This document shows positions 1-9,236 of a stretch of DNA of 64,000 bases, one piece after another. The DNA is from an uncultured Bacteroidales bacterium. Its GTDB lineage: Bacteria > Bacteroidota > Bacteroidia > Bacteroidales > P3. The stretch lies in NCBI GenBank assembly GCA_900318175.1, contig ONJQ01000014.1:1-64000 (forward strand), read 5' to 3'. The notes below the pieces were generated by a model. It was not told where the DNA came from. It saw only the letters and a program-made list of their open reading frames with translations, and searched no databases. Every line of letters begins with the position of its first letter. Within the stretch, counting starts at the first letter, position 1. The position numbers were made by a program, and so were the translations under genes.

Positions 1-1
1 C

Positions 2-793
2 AAAGGTATTGTGGACGCCACCCTGGTGGGCGACATCGAGACCATCAAGAAAATCTGCGCCGCCGAGGGTATCAATCCCGATAAATTCGAGCTGGTGCAA
101 GAGGCCGACGAGAACAAGGCCGGCGTGAAGGCTGTGAGCCTAATTCGCGAAGGCAAAGGCGACATCCTGATGAAGGGCCTGCTCTCCACTGACAAGTATA
201 TGCGTGCCATCCTGAACAAGGAGACTGGCCTGATGCCCGGCAAGAAGAACGACATGCTGACCCACATGGCCGTGTTTGAGATTCCGCGCTACCACAAACT
301 GCTGGTGTGCAGCGACGTGGCCATCGTCCCCGCACCCGACATGAAACAGAAACAGCAGATTCTGAGCTACCTGATCAGCACCGCCAAGAGCCTTGAAATC
401 GAGAAACCGAAGGTGGCTCTGATTGCCGCCACCGAGCAGGTCTCCACCGGCATGCCCGCCTGTGTCGAGGCTGCCATCATCAGCAAGATGGGCGACCGCG
501 GCCAGATAAAAGGTGCCGTGCTTGACGGCCCTCTGGCTCTGGATGTGGCCATCGATGCCGAGAGCGCCAAGACCAAGAAAGTGGGTGGCGTAGTGGCCGG
601 CGACGCCGACTGCCTCTTGTTCCCCAACATTGAGAGCGGCAACGTGTTCTATAAGTGCTGCACCAAGTTCGGCGGTGCCGAGTTGGCTTGCATGGTTGTG
701 GGCGCCAAGGTTCCCTGCATCCTCACCAGCCGCGGCGACAGCGCCAAGACCAAGCTCTACAGCATTGCTCTGGCAGCAATCAACGCAAAATAA
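2..793 (+). CDS. ptb: Phosphate butyryltransferase, 5' truncated by window edge
   Basis: Transfers an acyl group (butyryl or a branched-chain acyl) between CoA and phosphate, the step before an acyl kinase makes ATP in fermentation. The open frame runs off the left edge, so the N-terminus is missing; about 263 residues remain. The visible part matches the PTA/PTB fold: a GDILMKG stretch, a long central segment and a C-terminal Ala-rich helix. It looks closer to butyryl- than acetyl-transferases (single domain, 'KGLLSTDKYMRAIL' region), so substrate range is inferred. A butyrate kinase gene may lie elsewhere; it is not in the window. The GC-rich codon use is typical of the housekeeping genes here. 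Confidence 0.85.
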   Translation, partial: KGIVDATLVGDIETIKKICAAEGINPDKFELVQEADENKAGVKAVSLIREGKGDILMKGLLSTDKYMRAILNKETGLMPGKKNDMLTHMAVFEIPRYHKLLVCSDVAIVPAPDMKQKQQILSYLISTAKSLEIEKPKVALIAATEQVSTGMPACVEAAIISKMGDRGQIKGAVLDGPLALDVAIDAESAKTKKVGGVVAGDADCLLFPNIESGNVFYKCCTKFGGAELACMVVGAKVPCILTSRGDSAKTKLYSIALAAINAK

Positions 794-898
794 AGTATTC
801 TGACAGATATTGGTTACAGACATCGCACCACTCCCCAGAGCTTGGCAAAATGTCTGTAACCATTATTTTAATGCATCATCAGCAAACCGACAAAAACC

Positions 899-1243
899 AT
901 GGAAAAATATTTTGAAGGCCTGAAAGGCATGGCAATCACCGTGTGTGACAAGGAGGGCAACATCCTGGACATGAACCAGTGCTCCGCCGACGTGAACAGC
1001 CACGGCCAGAAGATAATCGGCAACAACCTCTTCAACTGCCATCCTCCTCGTGCAGCAGCTATTCTGAAAGACCTGCTGGACAACGAGAAACTGAATGCCT
1101 ACACCATCGAGAAGAACGGCAAAAAGAAACTCATCTACCAAGTGCCATGGTACGACGGCGAGGAATTCGGCGGCCTGATAGAGTTCTCACTGCCCATCCC
1201 CTTCGAAATGCCCCACTACGTCCGCCAGCCAAAAACGGAATAG
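899..1243 (+). CDS. Small PAS-domain protein
   Basis: A 114-residue stand-alone PAS-type sensor domain with no attached kinase or output domain. It reads as a PAS core: 'ITVCDKEGNILDMNQ' is the first strand pair and 'KIIGNNLFNCHPP' the helix that usually lines the ligand pocket, followed by the beta sheet ending 'LIYQVPWYDG..FGGLIEFS'. The CHPP motif with Cys/His near the pocket is typical of a family found in anaerobes; whether it binds a cofactor cannot be seen. It follows ptb by 105 bases on the same strand and may be co-transcribed. No ribosome-binding site is visible, as is normal in Bacteroidota. Confidence 0.75.
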   Translation: MEKYFEGLKGMAITVCDKEGNILDMNQCSADVNSHGQKIIGNNLFNCHPPRAAAILKDLLDNEKLNAYTIEKNGKKKLIYQVPWYDGEEFGGLIEFSLPIPFEMPHYVRQPKTE

Positions 1244-1276
1244 CCCCTTTAGAATTCTAATGTTGTGTTTTAATAG

Positions 1277-2212
1277 ATGAAAATAGTTTCTTTATTTAGC
1301 GGCGCTGGAGGTCTTGATCTTGGCATGATTCAATCTGGAAACAATATCATTTGGGCAAATGATATTGATTCCGATGCTGTAGACACCTACCGACTGAATA
1401 TTGGGAACCACATAATCCAAGAAGATATTGGGAACATCGACAAAGAAAGTATCCCCGAATGTGATGTCATCATCGGAGGGTTTCCTTGTCAAGGTTTCTC
1501 TATGGCAAATTTACACCGGGATGTTAACGACAGAAGAAACAATCTTTATTTGTTTTTTCGTGACATAGTTGAATGTAAAAAACCTCTCTATTTCATTGCC
1601 GAAAATGTAAAAGGCATACTGAGTCTCGGAGGTGGGGATGTCATCAAAGCCATAATACAAGACTTCGAAAGCATTGGGTATCACGTAGAATTACACTCTG
1701 TAAATATGGCTGACTATGGTATACCTCAAACTCGTCAAAGGGTTATCATTATTGGGGAAAGGCTTGACATTTATGAACATGTGCAATTTATTTTCCCAAA
1801 ACCCACCCATGGCAAAGGAAATGGGTTGCTTCCGTGGGTGAGTATCCGAGAGTCTATCGACCATTTCCCTGACCCAGACTTGCCAAACAATGTCCCTAAC
1901 CACGTATACTCTAAATACAAAGTCGTCTACCGCAATTTCACTGCCCATCGCAGAACCGATCCCGATAAGCCATCCCCCACCATTTTGGCCCGAGGTAATG
2001 GGAAAGGTGGTGTTTGTGCCATTCCTCATTACAATGGTGTCAGAAGACTGTCAGTTAGAGAAAGTGCCGCCGTGCAGACCTTTCCTGATGATTACTATTT
2101 TTGCGGAAGCAACACATCCGAGTACCGCCAAATAGGAAACGCTGTCCCTCCAATGTTTAGCCGTCTCCTTGGTGAAGAACTAATACGATTAGAAAAAATA
2201 ATAAGGCAATGA
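1277..2212 (+). CDS. DNA (cytosine-5-)methyltransferase 1 of R-M island
   Basis: A 311-residue C5-cytosine methyltransferase that uses S-adenosylmethionine to methylate DNA. Motif I (FSGAGGLDLG, 7-16), motif IV with catalytic Cys71 (GGFPCQGF), motif VI ENV (about 109-111), motif VIII QTRQRV (151-156) and C-terminal motif X GNAVPP (about 287-292) are all present and in order, so it should be active. The target-recognition region is short. It overlaps the second methyltransferase by ATGA, which points to translational coupling. The gene is visibly richer in A/T than the genes on either side, which suggests horizontal acquisition together with the next two genes. Confidence 0.95.
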   Translation: MKIVSLFSGAGGLDLGMIQSGNNIIWANDIDSDAVDTYRLNIGNHIIQEDIGNIDKESIPECDVIIGGFPCQGFSMANLHRDVNDRRNNLYLFFRDIVECKKPLYFIAENVKGILSLGGGDVIKAIIQDFESIGYHVELHSVNMADYGIPQTRQRVIIIGERLDIYEHVQFIFPKPTHGKGNGLLPWVSIRESIDHFPDPDLPNNVPNHVYSKYKVVYRNFTAHRRTDPDKPSPTILARGNGKGGVCAIPHYNGVRRLSVRESAAVQTFPDDYYFCGSNTSEYRQIGNAVPPMFSRLLGEELIRLEKIIRQ

Positions 2213-3132
2213 ATGTTGTTTCACTATTTAGTGGTGCTGGCGGCTTGGATTTGGGATTCATCCAAGCTGGACATAATATAATCTGGGCTAACGACATATT
2301 TAAAGATGCCGTCAGTACATATCGACACAACATTGGTGACCATATATCTTTACAAGACATTCACGAGATACCATCAGAAATAATTCCTAATCCAGATATT
2401 ATTATTGGAGGATTCCCTTGTCAAGGTTTCTCTGTTGCCAATACTGGGCGCCATGAAAATGATGAGAGAAACAAACTTTATTTAGAAATGATAAGAATAC
2501 TTCATGACAAAAAACCTCCTTTCTTTATGGCGGAAAACGTTAAGGGTATTCTTAGCCTAAACCATGGAATGGTTTTTCAAACCATCCTCAGCGATTTTCA
2601 ATCACTTGGATACAGGGTACAATATCGTCTGATGAATGCCGCTGATTACGGTGTCCCACAAACAAGGTACAGAGTAATAATAATTGGAACAAGGGAAGAC
2701 ATTCCGTATACATACACCTACCCAGAACAAACCCACGCCAAGGACGCAACCCTTATGTATAAAAAATGGGTGAGTGTTGGCGAAGCACTTAATAACATAC
2801 CAGACCCAGACCTCCCCAACGATTTATCCAATCATGTATATTCAAAATATAAATTAATCTTTAATGGTTACCTTGGTCACCGACCAACTGACCCTAACAA
2901 ACCTGCTCCAACAATAACTGCGAGAGGAGATGACAGGGGTGGCGTCGTTATTTTACCTCACCCAAATGGGAAACGACGCATGACTTGCCGAGAATTAGCA
3001 ACCATTCAAAGTTTTCCCCTCGATTTTGAGTTTATTGGCGGCATTTCTTCTGTATGTAGACAGATTGGAAATGCCGTACCGCCCATTTTGGCAAAAGCTA
3101 TTGCCAACCAGTTTAACCACCTCACATTATAA
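2209..3132 (+). CDS. DNA (cytosine-5-)methyltransferase 2 of R-M island
   Basis: A 307-residue paralogue of the preceding gene, similar along its whole length: same FSGAGGLDLG motif I, catalytic Cys71 in GGFPCQGF, ENVKGIL, QTRYRV and GNAVPP. Both share an NHVYSKYK stretch in the recognition region, with differences around it. Two cytosine methyltransferases next to one nuclease is the arrangement expected when an asymmetric target needs a separate enzyme for each strand, as in HgaI; that role is inferred here. The start is fixed by the ATGA overlap with methyltransferase 1. It ends four bases before the HNH nuclease gene. Confidence 0.95.
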   Translation: MNVVSLFSGAGGLDLGFIQAGHNIIWANDIFKDAVSTYRHNIGDHISLQDIHEIPSEIIPNPDIIIGGFPCQGFSVANTGRHENDERNKLYLEMIRILHDKKPPFFMAENVKGILSLNHGMVFQTILSDFQSLGYRVQYRLMNAADYGVPQTRYRVIIIGTREDIPYTYTYPEQTHAKDATLMYKKWVSVGEALNNIPDPDLPNDLSNHVYSKYKLIFNGYLGHRPTDPNKPAPTITARGDDRGGVVILPHPNGKRRMTCRELATIQSFPLDFEFIGGISSVCRQIGNAVPPILAKAIANQFNHLTL

Positions 3133-3136
3133 CACT

Positions 3137-4366
3137 ATGATACCAAAGACTTTTATCCCTCAAAAACCTTTCCCAGAATTCAAGTGGCAGTGGGCATCCT
3201 TTGCTCCAACCGAGAGTATCAACGATCCAGTCGTTCTCCTTGGAGTTCTTTTCAGAATGGCAAAATTAGAAGGCAGATATTCTTTCAGTTCCACAGAGTT
3301 CTCCAATGAGCTACGGGATCTTACTAACGACCTGAAAGATTCTGTTGGAATAAATCTTGCAGACCGTGTGGGAGAGCGGAATGTTATGCGAAATTCTCAA
3401 CAGTATTGGAAATCTCTATATTTAATCCCCAAAGACACTCATGGGAAGATTATGCTTACTGATTGGGGTAGGAAAGTGGCTGACCACGAAATCTCACAAA
3501 CAGAGTTTTCTGCTGTCACAATAATGACTCACCAACTTCCTAACACAAGAATTCAACCACCAGAAGTATGTCAGAAGTGGCAAGATTCCGGAATTAGCAT
3601 CAAACCCCTTAAACTAATTCTTTCTCTCATACAAAAAACAGATTTTCTAACATTAGAAGAACTTATTAAGATTGTCATCCCCCTTTCATGTACTCCTAAT
3701 GCTACAACGGATGACTATGCTAATTTTATTCTTTGGTATAGGGAAGGGGCTTTGGATACTCGGCTTTGGCCAGACTGCTGTGAGAGATCCAATGACAAAC
3801 GTATGGCACGGGAATTCCTTCTGTTTCTATATTACTATGGATACCTGATTCAAGAGGATGGTAGCAATGATACAGCCCACTTCCGAATAAACAATGCCAT
3901 TTCCGCCGAAATAGATTTGATTCTAAGCGATATTTCATTAAATCCAACAATTGACCAAGCAATAAAACTCCTATCTGCATCTGATGTAATATCTGATGTG
4001 GAAAGAAAACGTGTTACTACTATCCGAAACCGCCCACATCAAGCACAATTCCGAAGAGACGTTCTCGCCGCTTGCAAAAGATGCGTAATCACTAATGTAA
4101 CGATGCCTGAAGTCCTGGAGGCTGCTCATATTAAACCATACAAATACCATGGAGAAGACTCTGCCTCAAATGGGTTTGCTATGCGCCTTGATATTCACAT
4201 GCTATTTGATACTGGGCACCTGCGTATTTCTCCTACAGGTGAAGTGTTCCTCTCCAATCGAGCAAGGATGGATTATGGGGCACTGATTCCCCCAAGTATC
4301 ATTATTCCTGAATTCATCAACCGGGATTTCCTTAGATGGCGATGGGAGAACTATAATGGTATGTAA
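3137..4366 (+). CDS. HNH restriction endonuclease (putative)
   Basis: A 409-residue protein whose last quarter is an HNH nuclease domain: CKRC at about 313-316, AAHIKPY at about 329-335 (the first catalytic His), then an Asn and 'RLDIHMLFD' with the final His. This C-terminal pattern is common in type II restriction enzymes. The N-terminal 300 residues are not recognised and probably carry DNA recognition. I chose the ATG at 3137 because the frame upstream (from 3026) only overlaps the methyltransferase coding region; the chosen start lies four bases after that gene's stop. The position behind two methyltransferases supports a restriction role. Cut site and specificity cannot be read from sequence. 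Confidence 0.8.
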   Translation: MIPKTFIPQKPFPEFKWQWASFAPTESINDPVVLLGVLFRMAKLEGRYSFSSTEFSNELRDLTNDLKDSVGINLADRVGERNVMRNSQQYWKSLYLIPKDTHGKIMLTDWGRKVADHEISQTEFSAVTIMTHQLPNTRIQPPEVCQKWQDSGISIKPLKLILSLIQKTDFLTLEELIKIVIPLSCTPNATTDDYANFILWYREGALDTRLWPDCCERSNDKRMAREFLLFLYYYGYLIQEDGSNDTAHFRINNAISAEIDLILSDISLNPTIDQAIKLLSASDVISDVERKRVTTIRNRPHQAQFRRDVLAACKRCVITNVTMPEVLEAAHIKPYKYHGEDSASNGFAMRLDIHMLFDTGHLRISPTGEVFLSNRARMDYGALIPPSIIIPEFINRDFLRWRWENYNGM

Positions 4367-4411
4367 AACTAATCTCATTACGACAATTACAATATTTGCA
4401 ATTCAATTTTT

Positions 4412-6973
4412 ATGAAGAAAGTAATCCTGATTCTACTATTAAGCCTTGTCAATATAGCACAGGCCCAACAAGGCAAGATTAGCGGCAAAGTGTATGACTC
4501 CAAATCCGGTCTGCCCGTCGAGTACGCCACTGTTGCCGTACTCAAGGTGCAGGACTCGTCGCTGGTGACGGGCACCGTCACCGAGTCCAACGGCTCCTTC
4601 TCCGTCAATGCGGCATACGGAAAATACCTTTTGCGCATCTCCTTTATGGGCTACCAGACCTACTTCCACCCCCAAGCTGTAGTCCTGAGCGATGGTAAAA
4701 GCACAGCCAACGTGGGCAAAATCACTATCTCGCCCAGTGCGGTGATGATGGAAGAAGTGCAGGTGCGCGCGGAACGTACCATGGTGGAATACCAGTTGGA
4801 CAAGCGTGTGGTGAATGTTGACAAGAACTTGGTCTCCAATGGAGGCACGGCAACCGACGTACTGGAACAAGTGCCCAGCGTATCAGTGGACAACGATGGC
4901 ACCGTTTCGCTGCGAGGCTCGTCGAGCGTGAAAGTGCTGATTAACGGGCGCCCCTACGAGATGATGGGCAACGACCTCGAAACCCTCCTGGAGCAAATCC
5001 CCGCCAGCACGGTGGAGAGCGTGGAGGTCATCACCAATCCCTCAGCCAAGTATGACCCCGAGGGCATGAGCGGCATCATCAACATCAAGCTGAAAGAAAA
5101 AACCGCGGGAGCCTTGGGTCTGAACGGCGTTGTCAATCTTAACGCCGGCGGCCCGTTGCCCTTCATGGTGCCGGACCCCCTGCCCAGCGTCATCCCCACC
5201 ACAATGGGAAGCCTGAGCCTGAACTACACAACGGAAAAATATAATCTCTTCTTCACCTTAGACGGTGGCATGAGAAGCCGTGGAAGCCACGGCCATTCCA
5301 TGATCAAGCGACTGAGGGACAGCATAGCCATGTCCCACGACACGATTGACGAGTACGGTCTGCGCCGCAACTACATGGGTAGCCTGAAGGTGGGAGGCGA
5401 ATACTACTTCAACGACAAGAACAGCCTGCTCGTTTCCTACCAACTGAGGGGGGGCAAACGTATGCGGACAAGCCAAATATTCACCAACGACCTGATGTAC
5501 AACGGTCTCATGGACTATACCCAGATTGACACCAACAACAACCTCAACTTCAACCATGTGTTCAACCTCAGCTATGTCAAGAAGTTCGAGGAGAAGGACC
5601 GTGAATTGACAGCCGATGTCACCTTCTCAACAAGGCAGGTGAAAGGCAATGGACTGCAAGAGCAGACCTACCGCGACACCCTCGTCAACACCCCATATCT
5701 GACAGGCAATCCAATGTGGGACAACTACTACTTGCGCCGCACCAAGACAGAGAACCACCACCAGTCCCTAAACATGAAGATGAACTATGTGCACCCCTTC
5801 ACCGAAGTCTGGAAACTGGAAACAGGCTACGAAGGGCGGATGGACTGGCCCGACCAGGATGCCAAATACTACCGCACCGAGTACCACCCCACCACCCACC
5901 AACTCTACAATTACTTCGACTCAACCACCTCGACCCATTTCGACTACAACCAGCAAACCCACGGCCTTTACGCCACAGTGGGCGGCAAATTCACCGACAA
6001 ACTCTCCGCCCAGAGCGGTCTGCGCATAGAATACTCCTATCTCAACGGCGTGGACATCAACCACCCAACCGCAGAGCCTATACACAAAAGCTACTGGCAG
6101 CTCTACCCCACGCTGCACCTCTCCTACGAAATCAACCAGAGCAACAGCATGCAGCTGAGCTACAGCCGCCGCGTGCGCCGTCCGCACATGTGGGACCTCA
6201 ACCCCTATCTCGACGTGCGCGAAGGGCAGCAAATGTCATTCGGCAACCCCAACCTTGATCCGGAATTCACCAACGCTTTCGAGCTCTCCTACAACCTGGG
6301 GCTCAACAAATGGAACATCTACACCTGCGCCTACTACCGCCAAACCAACAATATGATGACCCGCTACGGCTTTGTGTGGGACTCCCTGTCGCACGACCAC
6401 TACAGCCCCTGGATGCCCTACAACCCGCAGTACGAAGGCTACTGGGCCAGCACCTGGCAGAACCTCGACAAAGGCTACAACTACGGCCTCGAATTCATCG
6501 TCGACTGGCAAGTGATGAAATGGTGGAAGCTGAACCTCAGCATCAACATGTACCACAGCACCATCCAAGGCACCGCACTGCTCAACAACAAAAGCCACTC
6601 CGCCTGGCAAGCCAGCGGCAAATTCACCTCGTTCATGAACCTTCCCGCCGACTGGACCATCCAGTTCTCCGGCCAGTACTTTGCCCCATGGCTCGACCTC
6701 CAGACCACCATGCTGCCCTCCTACTGGTTCGACCTTGCCGTGAAGAAAGACGTCTTGCAAAAGCGCGGCACCATCAACCTGCGTGTCGGCGATGTCTTCT
6801 CCACCGGCGGCTGGGGCCACACCACCTACACCAACCAACTGACCCGCGTGGTGAACTCGCGGCGCATCTCGCCCACCATCACCATCGGCTTCTCCTACAA
6901 AATCAACAACGGCCTCAAACAGCGCCAGCAAGTGGAGGAAGAGGATGACGGCGGAACAGAGAACATCTATTAA
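4412..6973 (+). CDS. TonB-dependent-receptor-like outer-membrane protein
   Basis: An 853-residue outer-membrane beta-barrel protein. A signal peptide (1 to about 19, ending AQA) is followed by a carboxypeptidase-regulatory-like domain (about 22-105, 'GKISGKVYDSKSGLPVEYA'), a plug domain (about 130-240, containing 'LEQVPSVSVDNDGTVSLRG') and a long barrel with many alternating aromatic residues. This matches the Bacteroidota family that resembles SusC/TonB receptors but usually lacks a SusD partner, and none is present here. Substrate unknown. Codon use returns to the GC-rich norm right after the R-M island. The last 29 bases overlap the next gene. Confidence 0.85.
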   Translation: MKKVILILLLSLVNIAQAQQGKISGKVYDSKSGLPVEYATVAVLKVQDSSLVTGTVTESNGSFSVNAAYGKYLLRISFMGYQTYFHPQAVVLSDGKSTANVGKITISPSAVMMEEVQVRAERTMVEYQLDKRVVNVDKNLVSNGGTATDVLEQVPSVSVDNDGTVSLRGSSSVKVLINGRPYEMMGNDLETLLEQIPASTVESVEVITNPSAKYDPEGMSGIINIKLKEKTAGALGLNGVVNLNAGGPLPFMVPDPLPSVIPTTMGSLSLNYTTEKYNLFFTLDGGMRSRGSHGHSMIKRLRDSIAMSHDTIDEYGLRRNYMGSLKVGGEYYFNDKNSLLVSYQLRGGKRMRTSQIFTNDLMYNGLMDYTQIDTNNNLNFNHVFNLSYVKKFEEKDRELTADVTFSTRQVKGNGLQEQTYRDTLVNTPYLTGNPMWDNYYLRRTKTENHHQSLNMKMNYVHPFTEVWKLETGYEGRMDWPDQDAKYYRTEYHPTTHQLYNYFDSTTSTHFDYNQQTHGLYATVGGKFTDKLSAQSGLRIEYSYLNGVDINHPTAEPIHKSYWQLYPTLHLSYEINQSNSMQLSYSRRVRRPHMWDLNPYLDVREGQQMSFGNPNLDPEFTNAFELSYNLGLNKWNIYTCAYYRQTNNMMTRYGFVWDSLSHDHYSPWMPYNPQYEGYWASTWQNLDKGYNYGLEFIVDWQVMKWWKLNLSINMYHSTIQGTALLNNKSHSAWQASGKFTSFMNLPADWTIQFSGQYFAPWLDLQTTMLPSYWFDLAVKKDVLQKRGTINLRVGDVFSTGGWGHTTYTNQLTRVVNSRRISPTITIGFSYKINNGLKQRQQVEEEDDGGTENIY

Positions 6974-7391
6974 AATACGCGAAATCGACGGCCACCGAGA
7001 GGTCTTTGACACCGTGCGGAACCGCTACGTCGCCCTCACCCCCGAGGAGTGGGTCCGCCAACACTTCATCCACTATCTGCACTCCGAGCTGCTCTACCCC
7101 TTCGAGCTGATGCAGGTGGAAGGCGCCATCACCCTCAACGGCATGACCCGCCGTTGCGACATTGTGGTCTACGACCAAGATGTGAAACCCTTCATCATTG
7201 TGGAGTGCAAGAAGGAGACTGTCCCCTTGACCCAAAAAGTGCTGGACCAAGCCTGCCGCTACAACCTCGTGCTGCAAGTGCCTTACCTATGCCTCACCAA
7301 TGGCGCGCAGCAAATCTGTTGCCAAGTCGATTTTGCCGAAAAAAGGCTCATCTCCATCCCAGAACTGCCAAAATATCATAAAAGATGTTAA
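6945..7391 (+). CDS. HsdR N-terminal-like PD-(D/E)XK domain protein
   Basis: A 148-residue stand-alone protein of the type I restriction HsdR N-terminal-like family common in Bacteroidota. The nuclease core is readable: RRCDIVVYD supplies Asp72, IIVECKK supplies Glu87 and Lys89, and 'LDQACRYN' follows as the usual Gln helix. No helicase domain or HsdM/HsdS gene is present, so it is not a working type I restriction system. In relatives this gene often sits beside DNA-metabolism genes; here it overlaps the end of the outer-membrane receptor gene by 29 bases, in another frame. Cellular role unknown. Confidence 0.75.
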   Translation: MTAEQRTSIKIREIDGHREVFDTVRNRYVALTPEEWVRQHFIHYLHSELLYPFELMQVEGAITLNGMTRRCDIVVYDQDVKPFIIVECKKETVPLTQKVLDQACRYNLVLQVPYLCLTNGAQQICCQVDFAEKRLISIPELPKYHKRC

Positions 7392-7461
7392 AAGTTCGGA
7401 CTGAGGGGGTATCCAAATCGGGCCTTGGCACTCTTATATACATAACACTGCAAAATTCGAT

Positions 7462-7944
7462 ATGCGCGAAAGTGACAAACAGATGCTGGCAGACCATTAT
7501 CTGGATTTCTACCAAATGGCATACACCTTGTTGCACAACAAGGCCGATGTCGAAGATGCAGTGCACGACGCCCTGGTGGAGACCATGTCAAACCCGCTGG
7601 TCACTAACCCCTACCAGTACTGCTCGAAGGTGGTGAGAAACAACTGCCGCAAACTACTACGCAAAGAGGGCTACATGCTCGTAGAACAACTGCCGGACAT
7701 TCCAGCCCCCGAGGACCATCTGGACGAAGAGCGCTTGCGCATGCTCTGGGACTACAAGAATACGCTGCCTGACAGGATACGCGAAATCTTCGACCTCTAC
7801 TACGAGCAAGGATACTCCCGACACAAGATAGCCGAAGTGACCAACACCCCGATGCCCACCCTGAAAAAACTATTCCGCAAAGGGCACGAACGGCTGAAGA
7901 AAATGATGAAAGAGCACGAAAAACAACATAAAGAAACCCGTTGA
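7462..7944 (+). CDS. RNA polymerase sigma factor, sigma-70 (ECF-like)
   Basis: A 160-residue sigma factor with only regions 2 and 4. Region 2 is around residues 14-45 ('FYQMAYTLLHNKADVEDAV') and region 4 is about 105-150, where 'YSRHKIAEVTNTPMPTLKK' forms the helix-turn-helix and 'FRKGHERLKKMM' the end. It should direct RNA polymerase to a small regulon. The next two genes, an anti-sigma-like membrane protein and a short exported protein, probably form one operon with it. The inducing signal is not visible. Confidence 0.85.
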   Translation: MRESDKQMLADHYLDFYQMAYTLLHNKADVEDAVHDALVETMSNPLVTNPYQYCSKVVRNNCRKLLRKEGYMLVEQLPDIPAPEDHLDEERLRMLWDYKNTLPDRIREIFDLYYEQGYSRHKIAEVTNTPMPTLKKLFRKGHERLKKMMKEHEKQHKETR

Positions 7945-8015
7945 GGCGAGCAACAATGACGGCAACCCCGAACCATTGCCCATCGCCCATAAATCAACAA
8001 TAAAAACAATACGAC

Positions 8016-8561
8016 ATGAAAAACATAGATAACCTCCTTCAACGCTACAGCGAAGGAACCATCACCCCGGAGGAGCAAGACGAGCTGAACCGTCTTACCC
8101 GTCGCGACGAGGTTTTCCACGCCGCCGAGGCCGAGGCCCACACCATCCGTCGCCGTCGCCGCGCCACGGCGTCAACTGTGGCTGCAGTGCTTATTGTGGC
8201 TGGGGTTCTCTTTACCATCCTGCCCCAAAACCGCTTGTCCACTGGCGATGCACCCCTCATAGCACAGGCCGAAACAGGCTCCCAGGCCAGCCCGCAACAT
8301 CTCTCCCAAACCCTGCCACCCGATGCAGCCACCAATGCACAACCCTCAGCCCTGCCCCAACCCGCGCAGACCGTTGCCACACAGGCCGAACCCGCCCATG
8401 CCGCCCTGGCTTCCACCTCCCATCCCAAGCCCTCCAAGGCCATAGAAACGCTGGACAACGCGATAGAGCCCCTGCTGGATCCTGACCCCATTGTGGCATG
8501 CAACACGCAGTGCTCGCCCGATTCAGTGATTAACGACATCTGGAACTTCCTCCGCGCCTAA
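8016..8561 (+). CDS. Putative anti-sigma factor, single membrane span
   Basis: A 181-residue protein. The first 30 residues ('LLQRYSEGTITPEEQDEL') resemble the short N-terminal sigma-binding segment of Bacteroidota anti-sigma proteins. An Arg cluster (45-49) precedes one hydrophobic span (about 51-69), so the N-terminus should be cytoplasmic. The rest is a low-complexity Pro/Ala/Gln/Thr stretch outside the membrane without a recognised domain. Location directly behind the sigma factor supports the assignment; sequence similarity alone would not. No peptidase or carbohydrate-binding motif is seen. Confidence 0.65.
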   Translation: MKNIDNLLQRYSEGTITPEEQDELNRLTRRDEVFHAAEAEAHTIRRRRRATASTVAAVLIVAGVLFTILPQNRLSTGDAPLIAQAETGSQASPQHLSQTLPPDAATNAQPSALPQPAQTVATQAEPAHAALASTSHPKPSKAIETLDNAIEPLLDPDPIVACNTQCSPDSVINDIWNFLRA

Positions 8562-8571
8562 TCCCACCGCC

Positions 8572-9054
8572 ATGAACCGACTCCGCCTCCTCACGCTCCT
8601 CAGCCTCGTGCTGCTTGGCCTTTCGGCTGTAGGCCAGACCGACCTCTACAACCGTTACGCCTCGCGTACCGACATACGTGTGGCAAGCGTCACCAACTTC
8701 ACGCTTGACACAGGCATCACCGCCGATGTAACCCTGCTCGAAGCCATCGACGACCAAGGCTGGCAATGGCTGTGCTCGGAGTTCAACCTGGCCACCCCCA
8801 GCAAGGAACAGCAGCAACAGATGGACGAAGGCTGGGACGTTGCCATGTTCACCCAGCGCAACCGGCAGGACCCCACCCGTCCGGCCCCCATCACCAACGA
8901 GCAGATAGACCACAGCCAGTCCTGCTACCTCGGCGTCTCCTACCTGTCACGGACGCTCTACATTTTCTGCTGCACAACCGACCGGCAGTCGGACGTTGTA
9001 GTCAACTATCTGATTGAGAAAATGCGCCGTTCGCTAAAGAAGAGTGGGGAGTAG
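8572..9054 (+). CDS. Small exported protein in sigma/anti-sigma operon
   Basis: A 160-residue protein with a clear signal peptide (MNRLRLLTLLSLVLLGLSAV, cleaved near GQ). The mature start 'TDLYNRYASRTDIRVASVT' is reminiscent of the DUF4252 proteins that often accompany Bacteroidota sigma factor operons, but the match is weak. It contains Cys pairs near 120 and 134-135. It starts ten bases after the anti-sigma gene and most likely belongs to its operon. Function unknown. Confidence 0.6.
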   Translation: MNRLRLLTLLSLVLLGLSAVGQTDLYNRYASRTDIRVASVTNFTLDTGITADVTLLEAIDDQGWQWLCSEFNLATPSKEQQQQMDEGWDVAMFTQRNRQDPTRPAPITNEQIDHSQSCYLGVSYLSRTLYIFCCTTDRQSDVVVNYLIEKMRRSLKKSGE

Positions 9055-9236
9055 CCCCATCCGCTTATCGACCCTCCGCTCCTGCCACAGCCCTGCGGCA
9101 ACGCCCTTTCCCGTTCCCCCATCCATCGCTCCGCCACTGCTCCGGCAATCCTCTGCCCAATGCAGGAGGCTGCTTTGTTGTGTACCTCCTCTTTCTCCAC
9201 CCCTTAACGGTCATTTCCTGACTTCGGTACAAGGAG

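Noticed and set aside
6945-7391. HsdR-N-like gene as part of a type I restriction system with the nearby methyltransferases
   Set aside because: No helicase domain, HsdM or HsdS; the island at 1277-4366 is a separate type II-like unit and an outer-membrane receptor lies between.
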